Origin: Halobacteriales archaeon
GTDB lineage: Archaea; Halobacteriota; Halobacteria; Halobacteriales; SKNY01
Assembly (NCBI GenBank): GCA_007118975.1
Contig: SKQO01000049.1
Coordinates: 1 to 39,748 of the forward strand
Length of the DNA stretch: 39,748 bases
Direction: 5' to 3'
Under the pieces are notes generated by a model that saw only the letters and a program-made list of their open reading frames with translations, did not search any database and was not told where the DNA came from. This document shows, piece after piece, positions 8,166 to 17,482 of this stretch; the first letter of the stretch is position 1, and every line of letters starts with the position of its first letter. The translations under genes and the position numbers were made by a program.

Positions 8166-9344
8166 GTGGCCTGGGCCAGAAATACCACAGTGCTGCGAGG
8201 ATTCGTGCTGGTGGGTTTCGGTTACTTCCTTGCCTGGCAGGCAGCCGTGGTCTTCGAGGCACCCCATCGGGCGACCATGGCGCTAGCGATCCACGGGTTC
8301 GTCTTTCACGTGATCTTCGGCAAAGGGTATGCCCTCATCCCCTCCTATTTCGATCGGGAACTGGCGTTCGACCTCGGGCCAATGATCCATCTCCCCTTGA
8401 CCGTGCTCGGCACGGTGGGCCTCACCCTCGGACCAGTGGCCGGGGCTTCCGAACTCGAAAGTCTTGGGGCAGTCGCCTGGGGAGCCGGGGGTGCGATCTT
8501 TCTTATCACGATCCTGGCGACCGTGCGGGACAACGTCGTTGGCCGGGAAACGGGGACGGGTGAGGCGAACCGCCACCGTCGCGCAGTCGATCAACTCGCA
8601 AACGCATTCGTCCCGGTCGCCTTGTTTTATCTCGCCGTCGGAAGTTACGAAACGGTCGCACTACACACTGCACTCCCTGGCGTGATCGGGAGTCACGCTG
8701 GGCTCTCGCACGTGCTCGCCGCAGGGACGGCAGGGCTTCTCGTGTTGACGATCGGAGCACGACTACTTCCGCGGTTTATGGTCGCCGAGCCGCCGTTATT
8801 ATTCGTCTTGTTCATGCTTCCTGCGGGGGCGCTGGGGCCCTGGGTCATCGCGACACATCTTCGTGGAGGACTTCTCTTCCGGATTGGGGCGACGTTACAG
8901 GCAGTGGCGATCGTCTCCTACGCCATCGTGGTCCTCGTTCTGTTTCGACGATCCGATCGCCGTCGTGTCGGACTGTACGGGGTCGCGCTTGGAGCAATCG
9001 CCGGCATCGTGGCCGTGCTCCTCGGGCTCGCGATGGCCTTCGAATACGAACCGATCGTGCTATCGGTCATACATCACCGGTTCACACTCCTCGGATTCCT
9101 CGGGCTGACCATCATCGGCGTGAGTTTCCAGTTTTATCCACCGGGCATCGGCACGCTCCCAGCCGTGGGAGATCGGACGGCGGCAATCGGTCTCGGCTCC
9201 CTCGCGACGGGGCTCCTGCTGGAGCTCGTTGGTACGATCGGCTCACTGGAGCCAATGGTACTCGCCGGATCGGGGCTCACGTTCGGCGCGGCAGCCGCGA
9301 TTTGTTATGTGCTTTTTGGCGTAGTGCTCGAACGGGGATTGTAG
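8166..9344 (+). CDS. Twelve-TM integral membrane protein, NnrS / heme-copper-oxidase-I-like
   Basis: A 392-residue protein with about 12 hydrophobic helices and short loops. Histidines sit inside or next to helices 2 (AIHGFVFHVIFGKGYALIP), 3 (PMIHLP), 6 (GLSHVLAAG) and 10 (VIHHRFTLLGF). That spacing recalls the heme-ligating helices of heme-copper-oxidase subunit I and NnrS-family proteins, and the motif FGKGYALIPSYF recalls their helix 2 end. I infer a possible heme- or metal-binding membrane protein, but no partner subunits lie nearby and a plain transporter-like protein is not excluded. The start is GTG at 8166; a second in-frame GTG at 8190 would remove 8 residues and is equally possible. 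Confidence 0.7.
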   Translation: MAWARNTTVLRGFVLVGFGYFLAWQAAVVFEAPHRATMALAIHGFVFHVIFGKGYALIPSYFDRELAFDLGPMIHLPLTVLGTVGLTLGPVAGASELESLGAVAWGAGGAIFLITILATVRDNVVGRETGTGEANRHRRAVDQLANAFVPVALFYLAVGSYETVALHTALPGVIGSHAGLSHVLAAGTAGLLVLTIGARLLPRFMVAEPPLLFVLFMLPAGALGPWVIATHLRGGLLFRIGATLQAVAIVSYAIVVLVLFRRSDRRRVGLYGVALGAIAGIVAVLLGLAMAFEYEPIVLSVIHHRFTLLGFLGLTIIGVSFQFYPPGIGTLPAVGDRTAAIGLGSLATGLLLELVGTIGSLEPMVLAGSGLTFGAAAAICYVLFGVVLERGL

Positions 9345-9659
9345 TGACCCGGCCATGTGGGCACGACCCTTCGGCGAACTGGTGCACGTGCTCGCCCATC
9401 CTCTGTTACCACCAAACGACGCCGTCGTCATCTCGCATGCCTCGGTGTGGTCGGGAATTACGCTCGTGAGATCCCGCCAACTCAATTCAGCCTTACCGTC
9501 CCCGTGACCGTTGTGACTGCTGTCAATCGGGTAGCGACATTTGACACCGTGGCTCCCTATCGCGGGATCAGAAGCCGCGAGTAGCCCGCCGGTCGCAAAT
9601 GAGGTAAGTCGATAATCGAGAACGGGGCTCAAATCGATCCGAAGCGAAGCGTATCGGGC
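9345..9659. other. Gene-free 315-bp spacer between convergent genes
   Basis: No open frame here has a haloarchaeal composition or a recognisable motif. No strong hairpin plus T-tract terminator and no repeat was seen. It separates the ends of two convergent membrane-protein genes. Confidence 0.5.
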
Positions 9660-10283
9660 CTATTTGCGGAGCAGCCAGGCGGTGAAGATGATCCCGACGA
9701 TCATGATCGCCACGGCAGGTGCGGGGCGACCGTCGCCCGCGAACTGGTAGATGCCAAAGAGGATACCGCCGATAATGCCGACCGCAAGCGCGGTAAAGGC
9801 AGTATGCACCAGCTGGTTGCGGTGACTCCGCGTCTGTCGCCCCAGCTGATTCCCGAGTGTAATTGCGTGTTGTCCGGCGTCCCAGCCGATGAGGACCAGT
9901 CCGACGCCCATGAGCATGATCTCCGGGGTAAGTACGCCGAAGGATCCCGTCAAGATGGCGCCGAGCAGGATCAGTCCGGTTCCGACCGTGAGCCAGCCAC
10001 GCGATTGCATCGCCGTCATTGCAGCGATGAAGATGGCGATCCCGGCGAGACCGAACGGGATAGCGAGGACTGTAAACGGAGCCGTGATCGCCATCCCGAG
10101 GAACGCGGCCACGATGGCGATGATCTGACCGATTCGGGGCGGCGCGTGAATCACCTCCACGACTTCGAAGTCCTCCTCTTCGACCGAGGAAATCGTTGCA
10201 CTTTCGAGTTGCTCCTCCTCGGCTGAGAGTGCCGAATCGGGCAATTCCTCTTCCGTCTCCGATTCTTGTGCCGTTGCTGCCAT
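9660..10283 (-). CDS. DUF7519-like membrane protein of the MoxR/DUF58 locus
   Basis: A 207-residue protein with an acidic, probably cytoplasmic head (residues 1-50, rich in Glu) followed by about six hydrophobic segments. They begin at IGQIIAIVAAFLGMAITAPF and end at VAIMIVGIIFTAWLLRK. The position, directly downstream of the DUF58 gene with only 2 bp between, and the topology match the last gene of haloarchaeal MoxR-DUF4129-DUF7269-DUF58-DUF7519 clusters. No enzymatic motif is visible. It probably forms a membrane partner of the MoxR/DUF58 system. The ATG at 10283 is the only plausible start. The family number rests on context and memory, so is less certain than the membrane assignment. Confidence 0.75.
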   Translation of the reverse strand: MAATAQESETEEELPDSALSAEEEQLESATISSVEEEDFEVVEVIHAPPRIGQIIAIVAAFLGMAITAPFTVLAIPFGLAGIAIFIAAMTAMQSRGWLTVGTGLILLGAILTGSFGVLTPEIMLMGVGLVLIGWDAGQHAITLGNQLGRQTRSHRNQLVHTAFTALAVGIIGGILFGIYQFAGDGRPAPAVAIMIVGIIFTAWLLRK

Positions 10284-10285
10284 AA

Positions 10286-12268
10286 TTAAGCCCCCCAGCG
10301 ACGCTGGGCGTATTCAAGGGCGAGCGTCATATTCTCGTCCGGGTCCCAGTCGACGACGCGAATTCCGTGGTCTCGTAGATACTTCACCCGGATCTGTCTT
10401 TCCAGGCGGGCGATTCGGTTCCCGACCGACCGATCATTGCTCGGATCGGGGCTGATAATCGTCACCAGGTGCCCCGCCCCGTCCAGCCGGCGGGCGACTT
10501 CGTAGGTGTACTGGTCGGTCAGCGGAGAGAAGAGGAAGATCTGCGTGTTCTCGGGAAGTTGCCGCCGGATGTGAATCATGGGATCGATGTAGCGACCCTC
10601 ATCCTTATCTGTGAGCTCCGGCGGCATCGGTGAGATCGCCGGGTGCTCCGTGAACACGTTACGGACACGCTCGAGATGGAGCTGTCCGGTGCTGGGTCCG
10701 AGCCAACACGGAATTCCATTGAACGCCGCCACACCGATGAGGTGCCCTTGATCGTTCAGCGACGCAAAGACGTCGATCGCGGCGTCGATCCCTTTATCCA
10801 AGGCGTGTTTCTGGCCGGGTTCGTGCGTGACATACGAGGACTGACGTCCGTCGAACAGGAGCACAACACGAGCGGCGTTTTCTTCCCGGAAATCGATCGT
10901 CGAGAACTCGCCGGTTCGTGCATACGTCTTCCAGTCGATACGCCGTTTCGGGTCGCCTGGCATGTAATCACGGACCGAGAAGAACTCGAGGCCGTCCCCG
11001 CCGACGCGGGTTTCGACCCCTCCGGCAAACATCGATGTCTGCATCCGTACCGGCATCTCGGTAATCGTCTTCAGCCGGGGGACGCAGTTCATCGTCGTGT
11101 CGGTGTCGATCAGTGCCTCCCGTTCCCGTGCCCCCGAGACGTCCCGGGCGACAACCTGGAGCGGCCAGTCGTGTTCTCCTCGCTCGGCGACGACGGTGTA
11201 CCCAAACGTGACGCTGTTACCGGCTCGAAGGGCGGTTCCCATCCGCGGCGATCCGTCGACCACGGTCATGGTCGGCGGTACCTGATCGATGAGTTTGAGG
11301 TCGGGTAACAGCGATGAACCGGTGTTCTCCACAGTCACTGTCACGTCGACCTCGTCGCCCGGTTCTGGCATTTCCTCGCTAAGGCTTCGCGAGACCTCCA
11401 AGTCGGTCAAGCCGGGATACGGTCCGAGCTGGGAGTATCCCGCGAGCCCGATCGCGAGTCCACCTGCGAGCAACAGGGCGGGCTGTGAGGCGATCGTTCC
11501 AACGCCGATCGCAGCCAGGGCGAACGCGATGATGCCGGTCCACTGGAACGTGGAAAACTCCCCGAGATACCGGACGTGATCGGCCACTCGTTCGCCCGAG
11601 TCGTCCCCCCCGACCCGAATGTCGGACATCGACATCGATCGGAACTCGTCTTCCTCCTCGTCGTCCCTTTCAAGCTCGGAATCCTCGAAGAAATCGCCGA
11701 TTTCCTCAATGGCGCCGACGACCGTCTCGAGCTCCCGTTCATACGGTGACTTGCGCGAGCGCCATTTATCGATGAACTGGTCGAGGACGGACTCGTCGTC
11801 GGCACCGTGGGCAGCTCCACCGAAATAGTTCGCCGCGACGGCGTTATCCGTCCACTCCCCCGAAGCGAGGACTTGCTCGGCTTGCTCGTTGCTGATCCCC
11901 CGCTGGTGGGCGATCACGGCAGTGGTGATCTCATGTAATCGTTCGTAAATGCGTTCGCGGAATTCGATGGTTCCCTCACCGTACTCCGTCAGCCGATAAA
12001 TCATGGAATCGATCTCGTCACCTGGTGACGGCGATGCCATGCGATACTCAACGTCTGGAACCGGTGTCTCCTGGAGTTGTGACCCCCACCGGGCCCGCAC
12101 AACCCAGACGGCCAGAATAATAGCCATAGCGGCGGCCAAATCGCCCACGATGAGATTGAATGGGACCGCTGCAGCTGAGGTTGGGTTGTACAGCAAGAAC
12201 AACCCAATCGTGATCACACCCAGTCCGATGATGAAACCGGCGTTCCTGATTGCTGATCCGACGTTCAT
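10286..12268 (-). CDS. Fused DUF7269 - DUF58 domain protein
   Basis: A 660-residue two-part protein. Residues 1-200 have two TM helices (about 10-28 and 38-58) followed by a soluble helical part with PSPGDEIDSMIYRL, as in DUF7269 proteins, which are normally a separate gene. After an acidic linker (about 195-215) a second TM pair (about 243-285) leads into the DUF58 part. That part has a beta-sandwich-like repeat (EPGDEVDVTVTVENTG) and the DUF58 hallmark at 422-447: G-D-G-LEFFSVRDYMPGD then R-IDWKTYARTGEF. A VWA-like alpha/beta domain follows, with VVLLFDGRQSS as its first strand. DUF58 proteins work with MoxR AAA+ ATPases, probably in maturation or control of membrane or surface components. 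Its start overlaps the DUF4129 gene's stop by 4 bp (ATGA). Confidence 0.88.
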   Translation of the reverse strand: MNVGSAIRNAGFIIGLGVITIGLFLLYNPTSAAAVPFNLIVGDLAAAMAIILAVWVVRARWGSQLQETPVPDVEYRMASPSPGDEIDSMIYRLTEYGEGTIEFRERIYERLHEITTAVIAHQRGISNEQAEQVLASGEWTDNAVAANYFGGAAHGADDESVLDQFIDKWRSRKSPYERELETVVGAIEEIGDFFEDSELERDDEEEDEFRSMSMSDIRVGGDDSGERVADHVRYLGEFSTFQWTGIIAFALAAIGVGTIASQPALLLAGGLAIGLAGYSQLGPYPGLTDLEVSRSLSEEMPEPGDEVDVTVTVENTGSSLLPDLKLIDQVPPTMTVVDGSPRMGTALRAGNSVTFGYTVVAERGEHDWPLQVVARDVSGAREREALIDTDTTMNCVPRLKTITEMPVRMQTSMFAGGVETRVGGDGLEFFSVRDYMPGDPKRRIDWKTYARTGEFSTIDFREENAARVVLLFDGRQSSYVTHEPGQKHALDKGIDAAIDVFASLNDQGHLIGVAAFNGIPCWLGPSTGQLHLERVRNVFTEHPAISPMPPELTDKDEGRYIDPMIHIRRQLPENTQIFLFSPLTDQYTYEVARRLDGAGHLVTIISPDPSNDRSVGNRIARLERQIRVKYLRDHGIRVVDWDPDENMTLALEYAQRRWGA

Positions 12269-13212
12269 TCGGCGTCTCCCTGGTCACCAACTTCTTCTTG
12301 GTAGGTTTTCTCGATGTTGCGCAGCGTTGCGATAGCGCGCTCCTCACGCGTCTCTGCGTCTTTGCCACCGTAGCGTACTTCGTTGAAGAGGTCAGTCAAC
12401 TCGTAGACGTCGTCCGCAGCGAGACCCACCTCGATCGCAGCCTCCGCGAACTCCTGTGGAGCCAAGCTCTTCGGGTTATCCAACGAAAGTAGCCCGGTCA
12501 TCTCGAGCCATGCTTGATACACCGCATTGTCGACGGCGACGTTTGCTTCCTCGATCCGCTCGGCCGCACGACCTGCGGCACGGGCGAAGTCAGCCGCATC
12601 CGGCTCGAGCTCTGGCTCTTCCGGTGGCTCGAATGTCTCCTCGCGTGAGGTCATCGAGAACAGTAGGACGACTGCCACAATCATCATTCCTGCGAGGAAG
12701 ACAGCCGCAACACTCGGGGGGATGGCCGGCACAGCGTCGATCCCCTCGCGCGATTGTTCGAGGGCTTCATATCCGCCGAACCCGGGGCCACCGCCGCCGT
12801 TGGTGGGCGGACAGTTGGTAAAGAAAAAGTACAACAACATCGTGACCGGAATCAAAAACGACCCGACGAGGAGCGAGGTCGCCAGGTTGAACCGGAGGTA
12901 GGTGAGATACAGGATTCCCACCATCCCCCCAATGATTCCTAAAATTGTCACCGGTTGCTGGAGAAACGGGAAACAGAATACCAGATCGATCGCAGACGTG
13001 CCGCCACCTTCACCTTCCTCATCATCCACACCCGGATCCGCATCCGGTTCGAAGGCACCGATGCCTTCGCCAGGTACGTCCTGAGGCTCCCCGTCATCAC
13101 CGATCTCGTACATCACGACCGAGCCAATCGTCCCTGCCACGAGTCCCACCGCCAAGATCGATACGATGACGACGACGAGCGCGAGTTTGTTTACCTGACC
13201 GATACTGGCCAT
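12265..13212 (-). CDS. DUF4129 domain membrane protein
   Basis: A 315-residue protein with an N-terminal TM helix (about 8-34), a Gly/Asp/Glu-rich extracytoplasmic stretch, two more TM helices around FLQQPVTILGIIGGMVGILYL and ATSLLVGSFLIPVTMLLYFFF, and a fourth at AVFLAGMMIVAVVLLFSM. The cytoplasmic C-terminus has the DUF4129 pattern: NAVYQAWLEMTGLL, LAPQEFAEAAIEVGL, then YELTDLFNEVRYGG. In other systems DUF4129 is linked to transglutaminase/DUF58/MoxR loci. The ATG at 13212 has TTTATAG about 27 bp upstream. It is the first gene of the minus-strand operon, divergent from moxR across a 231-bp spacer. Confidence 0.85.
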   Translation of the reverse strand: MASIGQVNKLALVVVIVSILAVGLVAGTIGSVVMYEIGDDGEPQDVPGEGIGAFEPDADPGVDDEEGEGGGTSAIDLVFCFPFLQQPVTILGIIGGMVGILYLTYLRFNLATSLLVGSFLIPVTMLLYFFFTNCPPTNGGGGPGFGGYEALEQSREGIDAVPAIPPSVAAVFLAGMMIVAVVLLFSMTSREETFEPPEEPELEPDAADFARAAGRAAERIEEANVAVDNAVYQAWLEMTGLLSLDNPKSLAPQEFAEAAIEVGLAADDVYELTDLFNEVRYGGKDAETREERAIATLRNIEKTYQEEVGDQGDAE

Positions 13213-13235
13213 GAGAAGAACAAGGACTGTATGGC

Positions 13236-13242
13236 TATAAAT
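13236..13242 (-). promoter_or_regulatory. TATA-like box of the DUF4129-DUF58-DUF7519 operon
   Basis: The minus strand reads TTTATAG, centred 27 bp upstream of ATG 13212. Confidence 0.5.
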
Positions 13243-13443
13243 GCATTTGGACCTCTCTTGACAAACGTAATCGGGAGACTCCGCCGGGATAGCGAATGCT
13301 CGAAAACGGTCATCGAGATCATTATATTTTCATCGCGCATGCGGCTTCTACTCACGCCAATAGATATACATGATCGAACAGCCGCCCGGTCGAGGGTCGA
13401 TAAATTCGACATCATTATCAACGCCCGGTGACTTCGTTTTCCC

Positions 13444-14451
13444 ATGGCAGACTCATCGCTTGATGTAGATGAAGCAAACGAGTACATCGAAGAGATTCTT
13501 GACGAGATATCTTCCGTCGTGATCGCGGATCGCGACTTCCTCGAGAACATCATGCTCGGCATCCTCGCCCAGGGGCACGTCCTTCTCGAGGACGTCCCGG
13601 GGACCGGCAAGACGCTGACGGCGAACGCGTTTGCCACGGCGTTGAACATCTCCTTTTCACGTATTCAATTTACCCCCGATCTGCTCCCGGCGGACGTGCT
13701 CGGAACCAGCATCTTCAACGAAGAGGAACGCCAGTTCGAGTTCCAGGAAGGGCCGATCTTCGGGAACGTGATACTGGGCGACGAAATCAACCGTGCACCA
13801 CCGAAAACGCAGGCAGCGATGCTGGAAACGATGGCCGAAGGGCAAGTGACGATCGAGGGCGAGACCAGACCGCTCCCCCAACCGTTTCTGGTGATCGCCA
13901 CACAGAATCCGGTCGAGCAGGAAGGAACATTCCCGCTACCGGAAGCACAGGTCGACAGGTTCCTGGTGAAGGATACGCTCGGACAACCGGATACGGACGG
14001 AAAGGTCGAACTCCTCCGACGACGCGCAGCCCGTGACGAAAGTATCCCGACTGCCAGCCCGGTGATCGAAGATCCTAGTATCATCGACGAGCTGCAGGCG
14101 CTTCCCGAGCGCATCGACGTCCACGAGGACCTCTATACGTACATGGCCGAGATTGTCAACCTGACCCACGAGGATCACCGGACAGAAGTCGGCATCTCCC
14201 CCCGTGGACTACAGCGATTGTTCGAGGCTGCTCGTGCCCGCGCGCTTCTTGAGGGTCGCGAGTACGTCGTACCCAACGACATCAAACGAATCTCCGGCCC
14301 CGTCCTCGCACATCGTCTCGTGCTGACCCCGGAGGCACAGGTGAATGAAGTCGACAAGCGAAACGTGATCGCCGAGATCCTCGAAGAGATTCCGGTCCCC
14401 ACCATCGAAGGTGGCGAAGAGCCGGACGCTGCCGAAGCCGAAGCAGCCTGA
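13444..14451 (+). CDS. MoxR-type AAA+ ATPase
   Basis: A 335-residue cytoplasmic AAA+ ATPase of the MoxR family. Walker A is at 53-57 (DVPGTGKTLTA), Walker B at 110-114 (ILGDEINRAPPKTQ) and sensor 1 is in VIATQNPVEQEGTFPLPEAQVDRF. An arginine-containing C-terminal lid (TEVGISPRGLQRL, then AHRLVL) completes the AAA lid 2. MoxR ATPases act as chaperone-like remodelers with VWA/DUF58 partners, which here are encoded divergently next door. An acidic tail (EGGEEPDAAEAEAA) is typical of halophile proteins. The gene starts at ATG 13444; a weak T/A-rich element lies around 13413-13420. Confidence 0.95.
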   Translation: MADSSLDVDEANEYIEEILDEISSVVIADRDFLENIMLGILAQGHVLLEDVPGTGKTLTANAFATALNISFSRIQFTPDLLPADVLGTSIFNEEERQFEFQEGPIFGNVILGDEINRAPPKTQAAMLETMAEGQVTIEGETRPLPQPFLVIATQNPVEQEGTFPLPEAQVDRFLVKDTLGQPDTDGKVELLRRRAARDESIPTASPVIEDPSIIDELQALPERIDVHEDLYTYMAEIVNLTHEDHRTEVGISPRGLQRLFEAARARALLEGREYVVPNDIKRISGPVLAHRLVLTPEAQVNEVDKRNVIAEILEEIPVPTIEGGEEPDAAEAEAA

Positions 14452-14559
14452 TCGCGCGTCTTATAATGCGTTCGTTGCGGTCGATGATTTACCCAACGAG
14501 CAGCGGGTCGGGTTAATTCGTTGTTATCCACCCCGCAAACCGGGTGGTAGCGGTGATCT

Positions 14560-15549
14560 TCAATCGTACGTGAGGATGACACCCAGCGCTTGCGTTCGAT
14601 CCTCGAGCAACATGTCATATGCGGACGGTGCCTCGGTAAGCTGGAACCGATGCGTGATCATGGATTCGACCTCGACCCGGCCGGCTGAGAGTAACGCGAA
14701 GAACAGCTCCTGGTGAGCTCGCCGTGTCCACGGCGTTTTGGGTGTCTGGACCGAGGCGTGCGTCCGTGCGTGTGCGCCAATGATTTCGTAACCTGGCCGA
14801 TGACAGTCCCGGTAATAATCAAACTCCCCGATCGTTCGCGGACTACTCAGCAAGACGAACCGACCCTCATCCCGCAAATGATCGAACTCTTCGGGGACGA
14901 CGGCAGCATTGCCGGTGGCCTCGATAACGACATCGAACGGGTGTCCTCCAGTTTCGGCCTCCACATCTTCGCTGTAATCGGTCGGCGTCGTATCGACGCT
15001 CGCCATCCCGGGACGCTCGGGAAAGAACCCGCGCCGGAAATCGGCTATCTCTAGCCCCACTGTGGGGGTGGCACCGGCAACGTGGGCGAACCGTCCGGTG
15101 AGTTGGCCGATCAGTCCCAACCCAAAAATACCAACCCGCTCGCCCCAGACCACCCGTCCACGTCGGAGTCCGTTCATGGTAACAGCCGCTAGTGAATGAA
15201 ACGTTCCAGCCTCATCAGAGACACCATCTGGGATGCTAATCGCTGACTCCTGCGGTACGGTGACGTACTTTCGGTGTGATCCGGCCGTCCCGACCCGTGT
15301 TCCGATCAGCTCCTGGGAGACGTCGGTGCCAACCTCGACCACTTCACCGACGTGGGAATAGCCCGGACGCTCGACCGGTAATGAGGTGTACTGTGCTTGG
15401 TCAGTCAACAACGCCAATTCCGTCCCGGAACTAATCAGCGTGCGAGTAGTCTCGACCACGATCTCCTCCGGCCCGGGATCGGAATCGGGGACTGGTTCTA
15501 CTACTGCCGTGCCCTTGGCAGGAAACGTGACGGCGTCGTTGGTAGGCAT
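14560..15549 (-). CDS. MDR-superfamily dehydrogenase lacking the catalytic-zinc Cys motif
   Basis: A 329-residue medium-chain dehydrogenase/reductase. Where zinc-dependent relatives have CGSDxH, this protein has S41-G-T-E-L (LISSGTELALL). It also lacks the GHE motif, with RPGYSHVGEVVEVG at that position, and it lacks the structural-zinc Cys cluster. The Rossmann site is VGIFGLGLIGQLTGRFA. SGTEL-type members (BchC-like and related) often act on cyclic or pigment-like or sugar-derived substrates without the catalytic zinc site. The start at ATG 15549 is supported by GTTTAAT about 27 bp upstream and a G-rich stretch just before it. The upstream open frame to 15621 was rejected as non-family sequence. 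It stands alone, so its pathway is unknown. Confidence 0.88.
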   Translation of the reverse strand: MPTNDAVTFPAKGTAVVEPVPDSDPGPEEIVVETTRTLISSGTELALLTDQAQYTSLPVERPGYSHVGEVVEVGTDVSQELIGTRVGTAGSHRKYVTVPQESAISIPDGVSDEAGTFHSLAAVTMNGLRRGRVVWGERVGIFGLGLIGQLTGRFAHVAGATPTVGLEIADFRRGFFPERPGMASVDTTPTDYSEDVEAETGGHPFDVVIEATGNAAVVPEEFDHLRDEGRFVLLSSPRTIGEFDYYRDCHRPGYEIIGAHARTHASVQTPKTPWTRRAHQELFFALLSAGRVEVESMITHRFQLTEAPSAYDMLLEDRTQALGVILTYD

Positions 15550-15575
15550 GCGGTCGCCCCCTCTCCGGGTCGGTA

Positions 15576-15582
15576 GTTTAAT
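15576..15582 (-). promoter_or_regulatory. TATA-like box of the MDR dehydrogenase gene
   Basis: The coding strand reads ATTAAAC, centred about 29 bp upstream of ATG 15549. Confidence 0.4.
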
Positions 15583-15710
15583 CCATCCGATGCGGATCCC
15601 GGGTGACGCGCCGGAGAACAATCGAGCGGAACAGGGGGTTCCTCCTCCGGACGTGCGGAGTGAACCCGCTTAACATAAGCTACAAGTAACGCACCTCCGA
15701 ATTTGGACTA

Positions 15711-16370
15711 ATGAGTTACCGTGAGTTGGTGACCGATTTCGAGGCATTTATCGAGAATAAAATACGCCAGCGTGGTGTCAAATACGAGGTTATCCTCGTC
15801 CTTATCCTCGGTGCGCTGAGTTCACCCGGGCTCTACTATCTCGGCGAAGAAGTACTCGATCTGACCGACTCCGACGAGATGGTCTTCGTCGTAACCGGCA
15901 TCATCGTGCGGCCGGTCCTCATCCTGTTACTGCTGTGGGTGGTATACTCGATGCTCTTCTATTTCGTCGGTAACCATCTCGGTGGGCACGGATCGATCCG
16001 TGGCATCTTCAAGGGCACGGCATGGGCCATGATCCCGTTAGGACTCGCGAACCTCGCACAGTCTGCTGCGTTCTGGTGGACGTACCAAGACTTCGACATC
16101 GAGGGGAATCTCGATGGGTTTGGACCGGCCGAGCAGATGGACTCGGTGTTGTACGCGGGGATCACGGAGCCAGCGATTCTGGCATCACTGGCCATTCTCA
16201 TTCTCACGCTCGTGTGGTCCGGCTGGCTTATGATCTACACGGTCGAGCAAGCCAAAAACCTCCCACGAGAGACTGCGATGAAACTCGTTGCCGTTCCGAT
16301 CGCTGCCCACATTCTTCTCATCATCTGGGCCGTCATCCAGGGCTCGTACAATTTCGCCACGTTGATCTGA
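15711..16370 (+). CDS. YIP1-family-like membrane protein
   Basis: A 219-residue integral membrane protein with about five TM helices: YEVILVLILGALSSPGLYYL, VFVVTGIIVRPVLILLLLWVVYSMLFYFVG, the AWAMIPLGLANLAQSAAF segment, AILASLAILILTLVWSGWLMIY and AVPIAAHILLIIWAVI. The short cytoplasmic N-terminus and the pattern FYFVGNHLGGHGSIRGIFKGTAWAMIPL match archaeal Yip1-domain proteins, in which FK/RxxAWAxxP is typical. No function is established for archaeal members. The gene is monocistronic on the plus strand. Confidence 0.8.
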   Translation: MSYRELVTDFEAFIENKIRQRGVKYEVILVLILGALSSPGLYYLGEEVLDLTDSDEMVFVVTGIIVRPVLILLLLWVVYSMLFYFVGNHLGGHGSIRGIFKGTAWAMIPLGLANLAQSAAFWWTYQDFDIEGNLDGFGPAEQMDSVLYAGITEPAILASLAILILTLVWSGWLMIYTVEQAKNLPRETAMKLVAVPIAAHILLIIWAVIQGSYNFATLI

Positions 16371-16472
16371 GTCCCGCCCGCGAATACCCCCGGAAACGCG
16401 AACGACAGTGCGTTCCGAGAAAAGTGCGTCAAAAACTGTTTGACGACGACATGGCACCAGCGCGCTTCCCAA

Positions 16473-16480
16473 GAATTAAC
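16473..16480 (+). promoter_or_regulatory. TATA-like box of the phosphoesterase gene
   Basis: The plus strand reads GAATTAAC, centred about 29 bp upstream of ATG 16506. Confidence 0.4.
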
Positions 16481-16505
16481 CGACTCACCGCAAATGCGGT
16501 GTACG

Positions 16506-17450
16506 ATGACTGAGCACGGGCCTCTGTTGGCGCGGTTTGCACGGCCTACCGCGGAGACACGGACACGAATCGCGGTCCTGGCGGATCTCCATCTATCGGT
16601 GACGGATTCTGGCAGCTGGCGCGTCTCCCACCGGACTACCGACCGTCTCGAAACGACCGTTGCCATGCTCAACCGACAATCGGATCTCGATGGCGTGTTG
16701 TTTCTGGGCGACCTCGTACAAAGCGGGCGACCAGCGGAATACGAAGCATTCGATGCAGTGATCGATGATCTCCAGGTTCCGTGGTTTGCGATCCCCGGGA
16801 ACCACGACCTGATCGACTGGGGCGACGGTGATGCACTCACACTACCGGAGTTCGTCGATCGCTACGCCCCGAACGCCTACCCAGTCCATCATAGGTTCGG
16901 TGACGTCGACATCCTTGCGCTCAACAGCAACAGCTCGACCCCAGAGAAAGTCGCCGACACGTACCGCGGACGACTCTCAGACGAGACGCTCTCCTGGCTC
17001 GACCGCAAGCTCGCAACCGTGTCGGATCCGATTGTAGCTGTTCATCACAACCTTCCAGCGAGCAGAGAACAGCTCATGGACGCACTTTCGGAGCTTCCAG
17101 TGGATGGCGGCTCACCGGCATTCGAAAATGCGGACACACTCGTGGACGTGCTCCAACCTCACGATCCGGCCTTGGTGTTAACCGGCCACGTTCACATACC
17201 AACCGTCCGTGATAACCGGGGAGTTCGCGAGTTCTCACTTCCGTCCCTTGGTCCGTACCCGAACGCATACACGGTCCTCGAGGTCGGCCCGGCGGGAACG
17301 GACGCCTGGCTGCATCCGATCAGTACCTACGACGACCGGCTCGAGTCGTTCGTGCTGGGGTATGAACACTGTCGCGTGCAACTGACGGCTGTTCAGCTTG
17401 CGGGATTACCCCTCGTCGACGATTCACTCGACAGCGCGAACAAGTCATAG
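16506..17450 (+). CDS. Calcineurin-like metallophosphoesterase
   Basis: A 314-residue cytoplasmic metallophosphoesterase with every family motif: D27-x-H29 (LADLHLS), GD69 (FLGDLVQSG), GN99H100D (PGNHDLID), H180 or H181 (VAVHHNL) and GH228-x-H230 (LTGHVHIP). It is a binuclear-metal phosphodiesterase or phosphatase; the overall layout resembles the class III cyclic-nucleotide phosphodiesterase (Icc-like) group. The substrate is not readable from sequence. ATG 16506 was preferred to 16440 because the family fold starts 20 residues later and GAATTAAC is correctly spaced. It is convergent with the histidine phosphatase. Confidence 0.92.
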   Translation: MTEHGPLLARFARPTAETRTRIAVLADLHLSVTDSGSWRVSHRTTDRLETTVAMLNRQSDLDGVLFLGDLVQSGRPAEYEAFDAVIDDLQVPWFAIPGNHDLIDWGDGDALTLPEFVDRYAPNAYPVHHRFGDVDILALNSNSSTPEKVADTYRGRLSDETLSWLDRKLATVSDPIVAVHHNLPASREQLMDALSELPVDGGSPAFENADTLVDVLQPHDPALVLTGHVHIPTVRDNRGVREFSLPSLGPYPNAYTVLEVGPAGTDAWLHPISTYDDRLESFVLGYEHCRVQLTAVQLAGLPLVDDSLDSANKS

Positions 17451-17482
17451 TTAAACGCGTACTCCCGCCTTCGATTGCCTCC

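Noticed and set aside
9568..10317. 249-codon minus-strand frame overlapping the DUF7519-like gene
   Set aside because: Arg/Gly-rich shadow in another frame of the same strand; the membrane-protein frame has the expected TM pattern and operon spacing.
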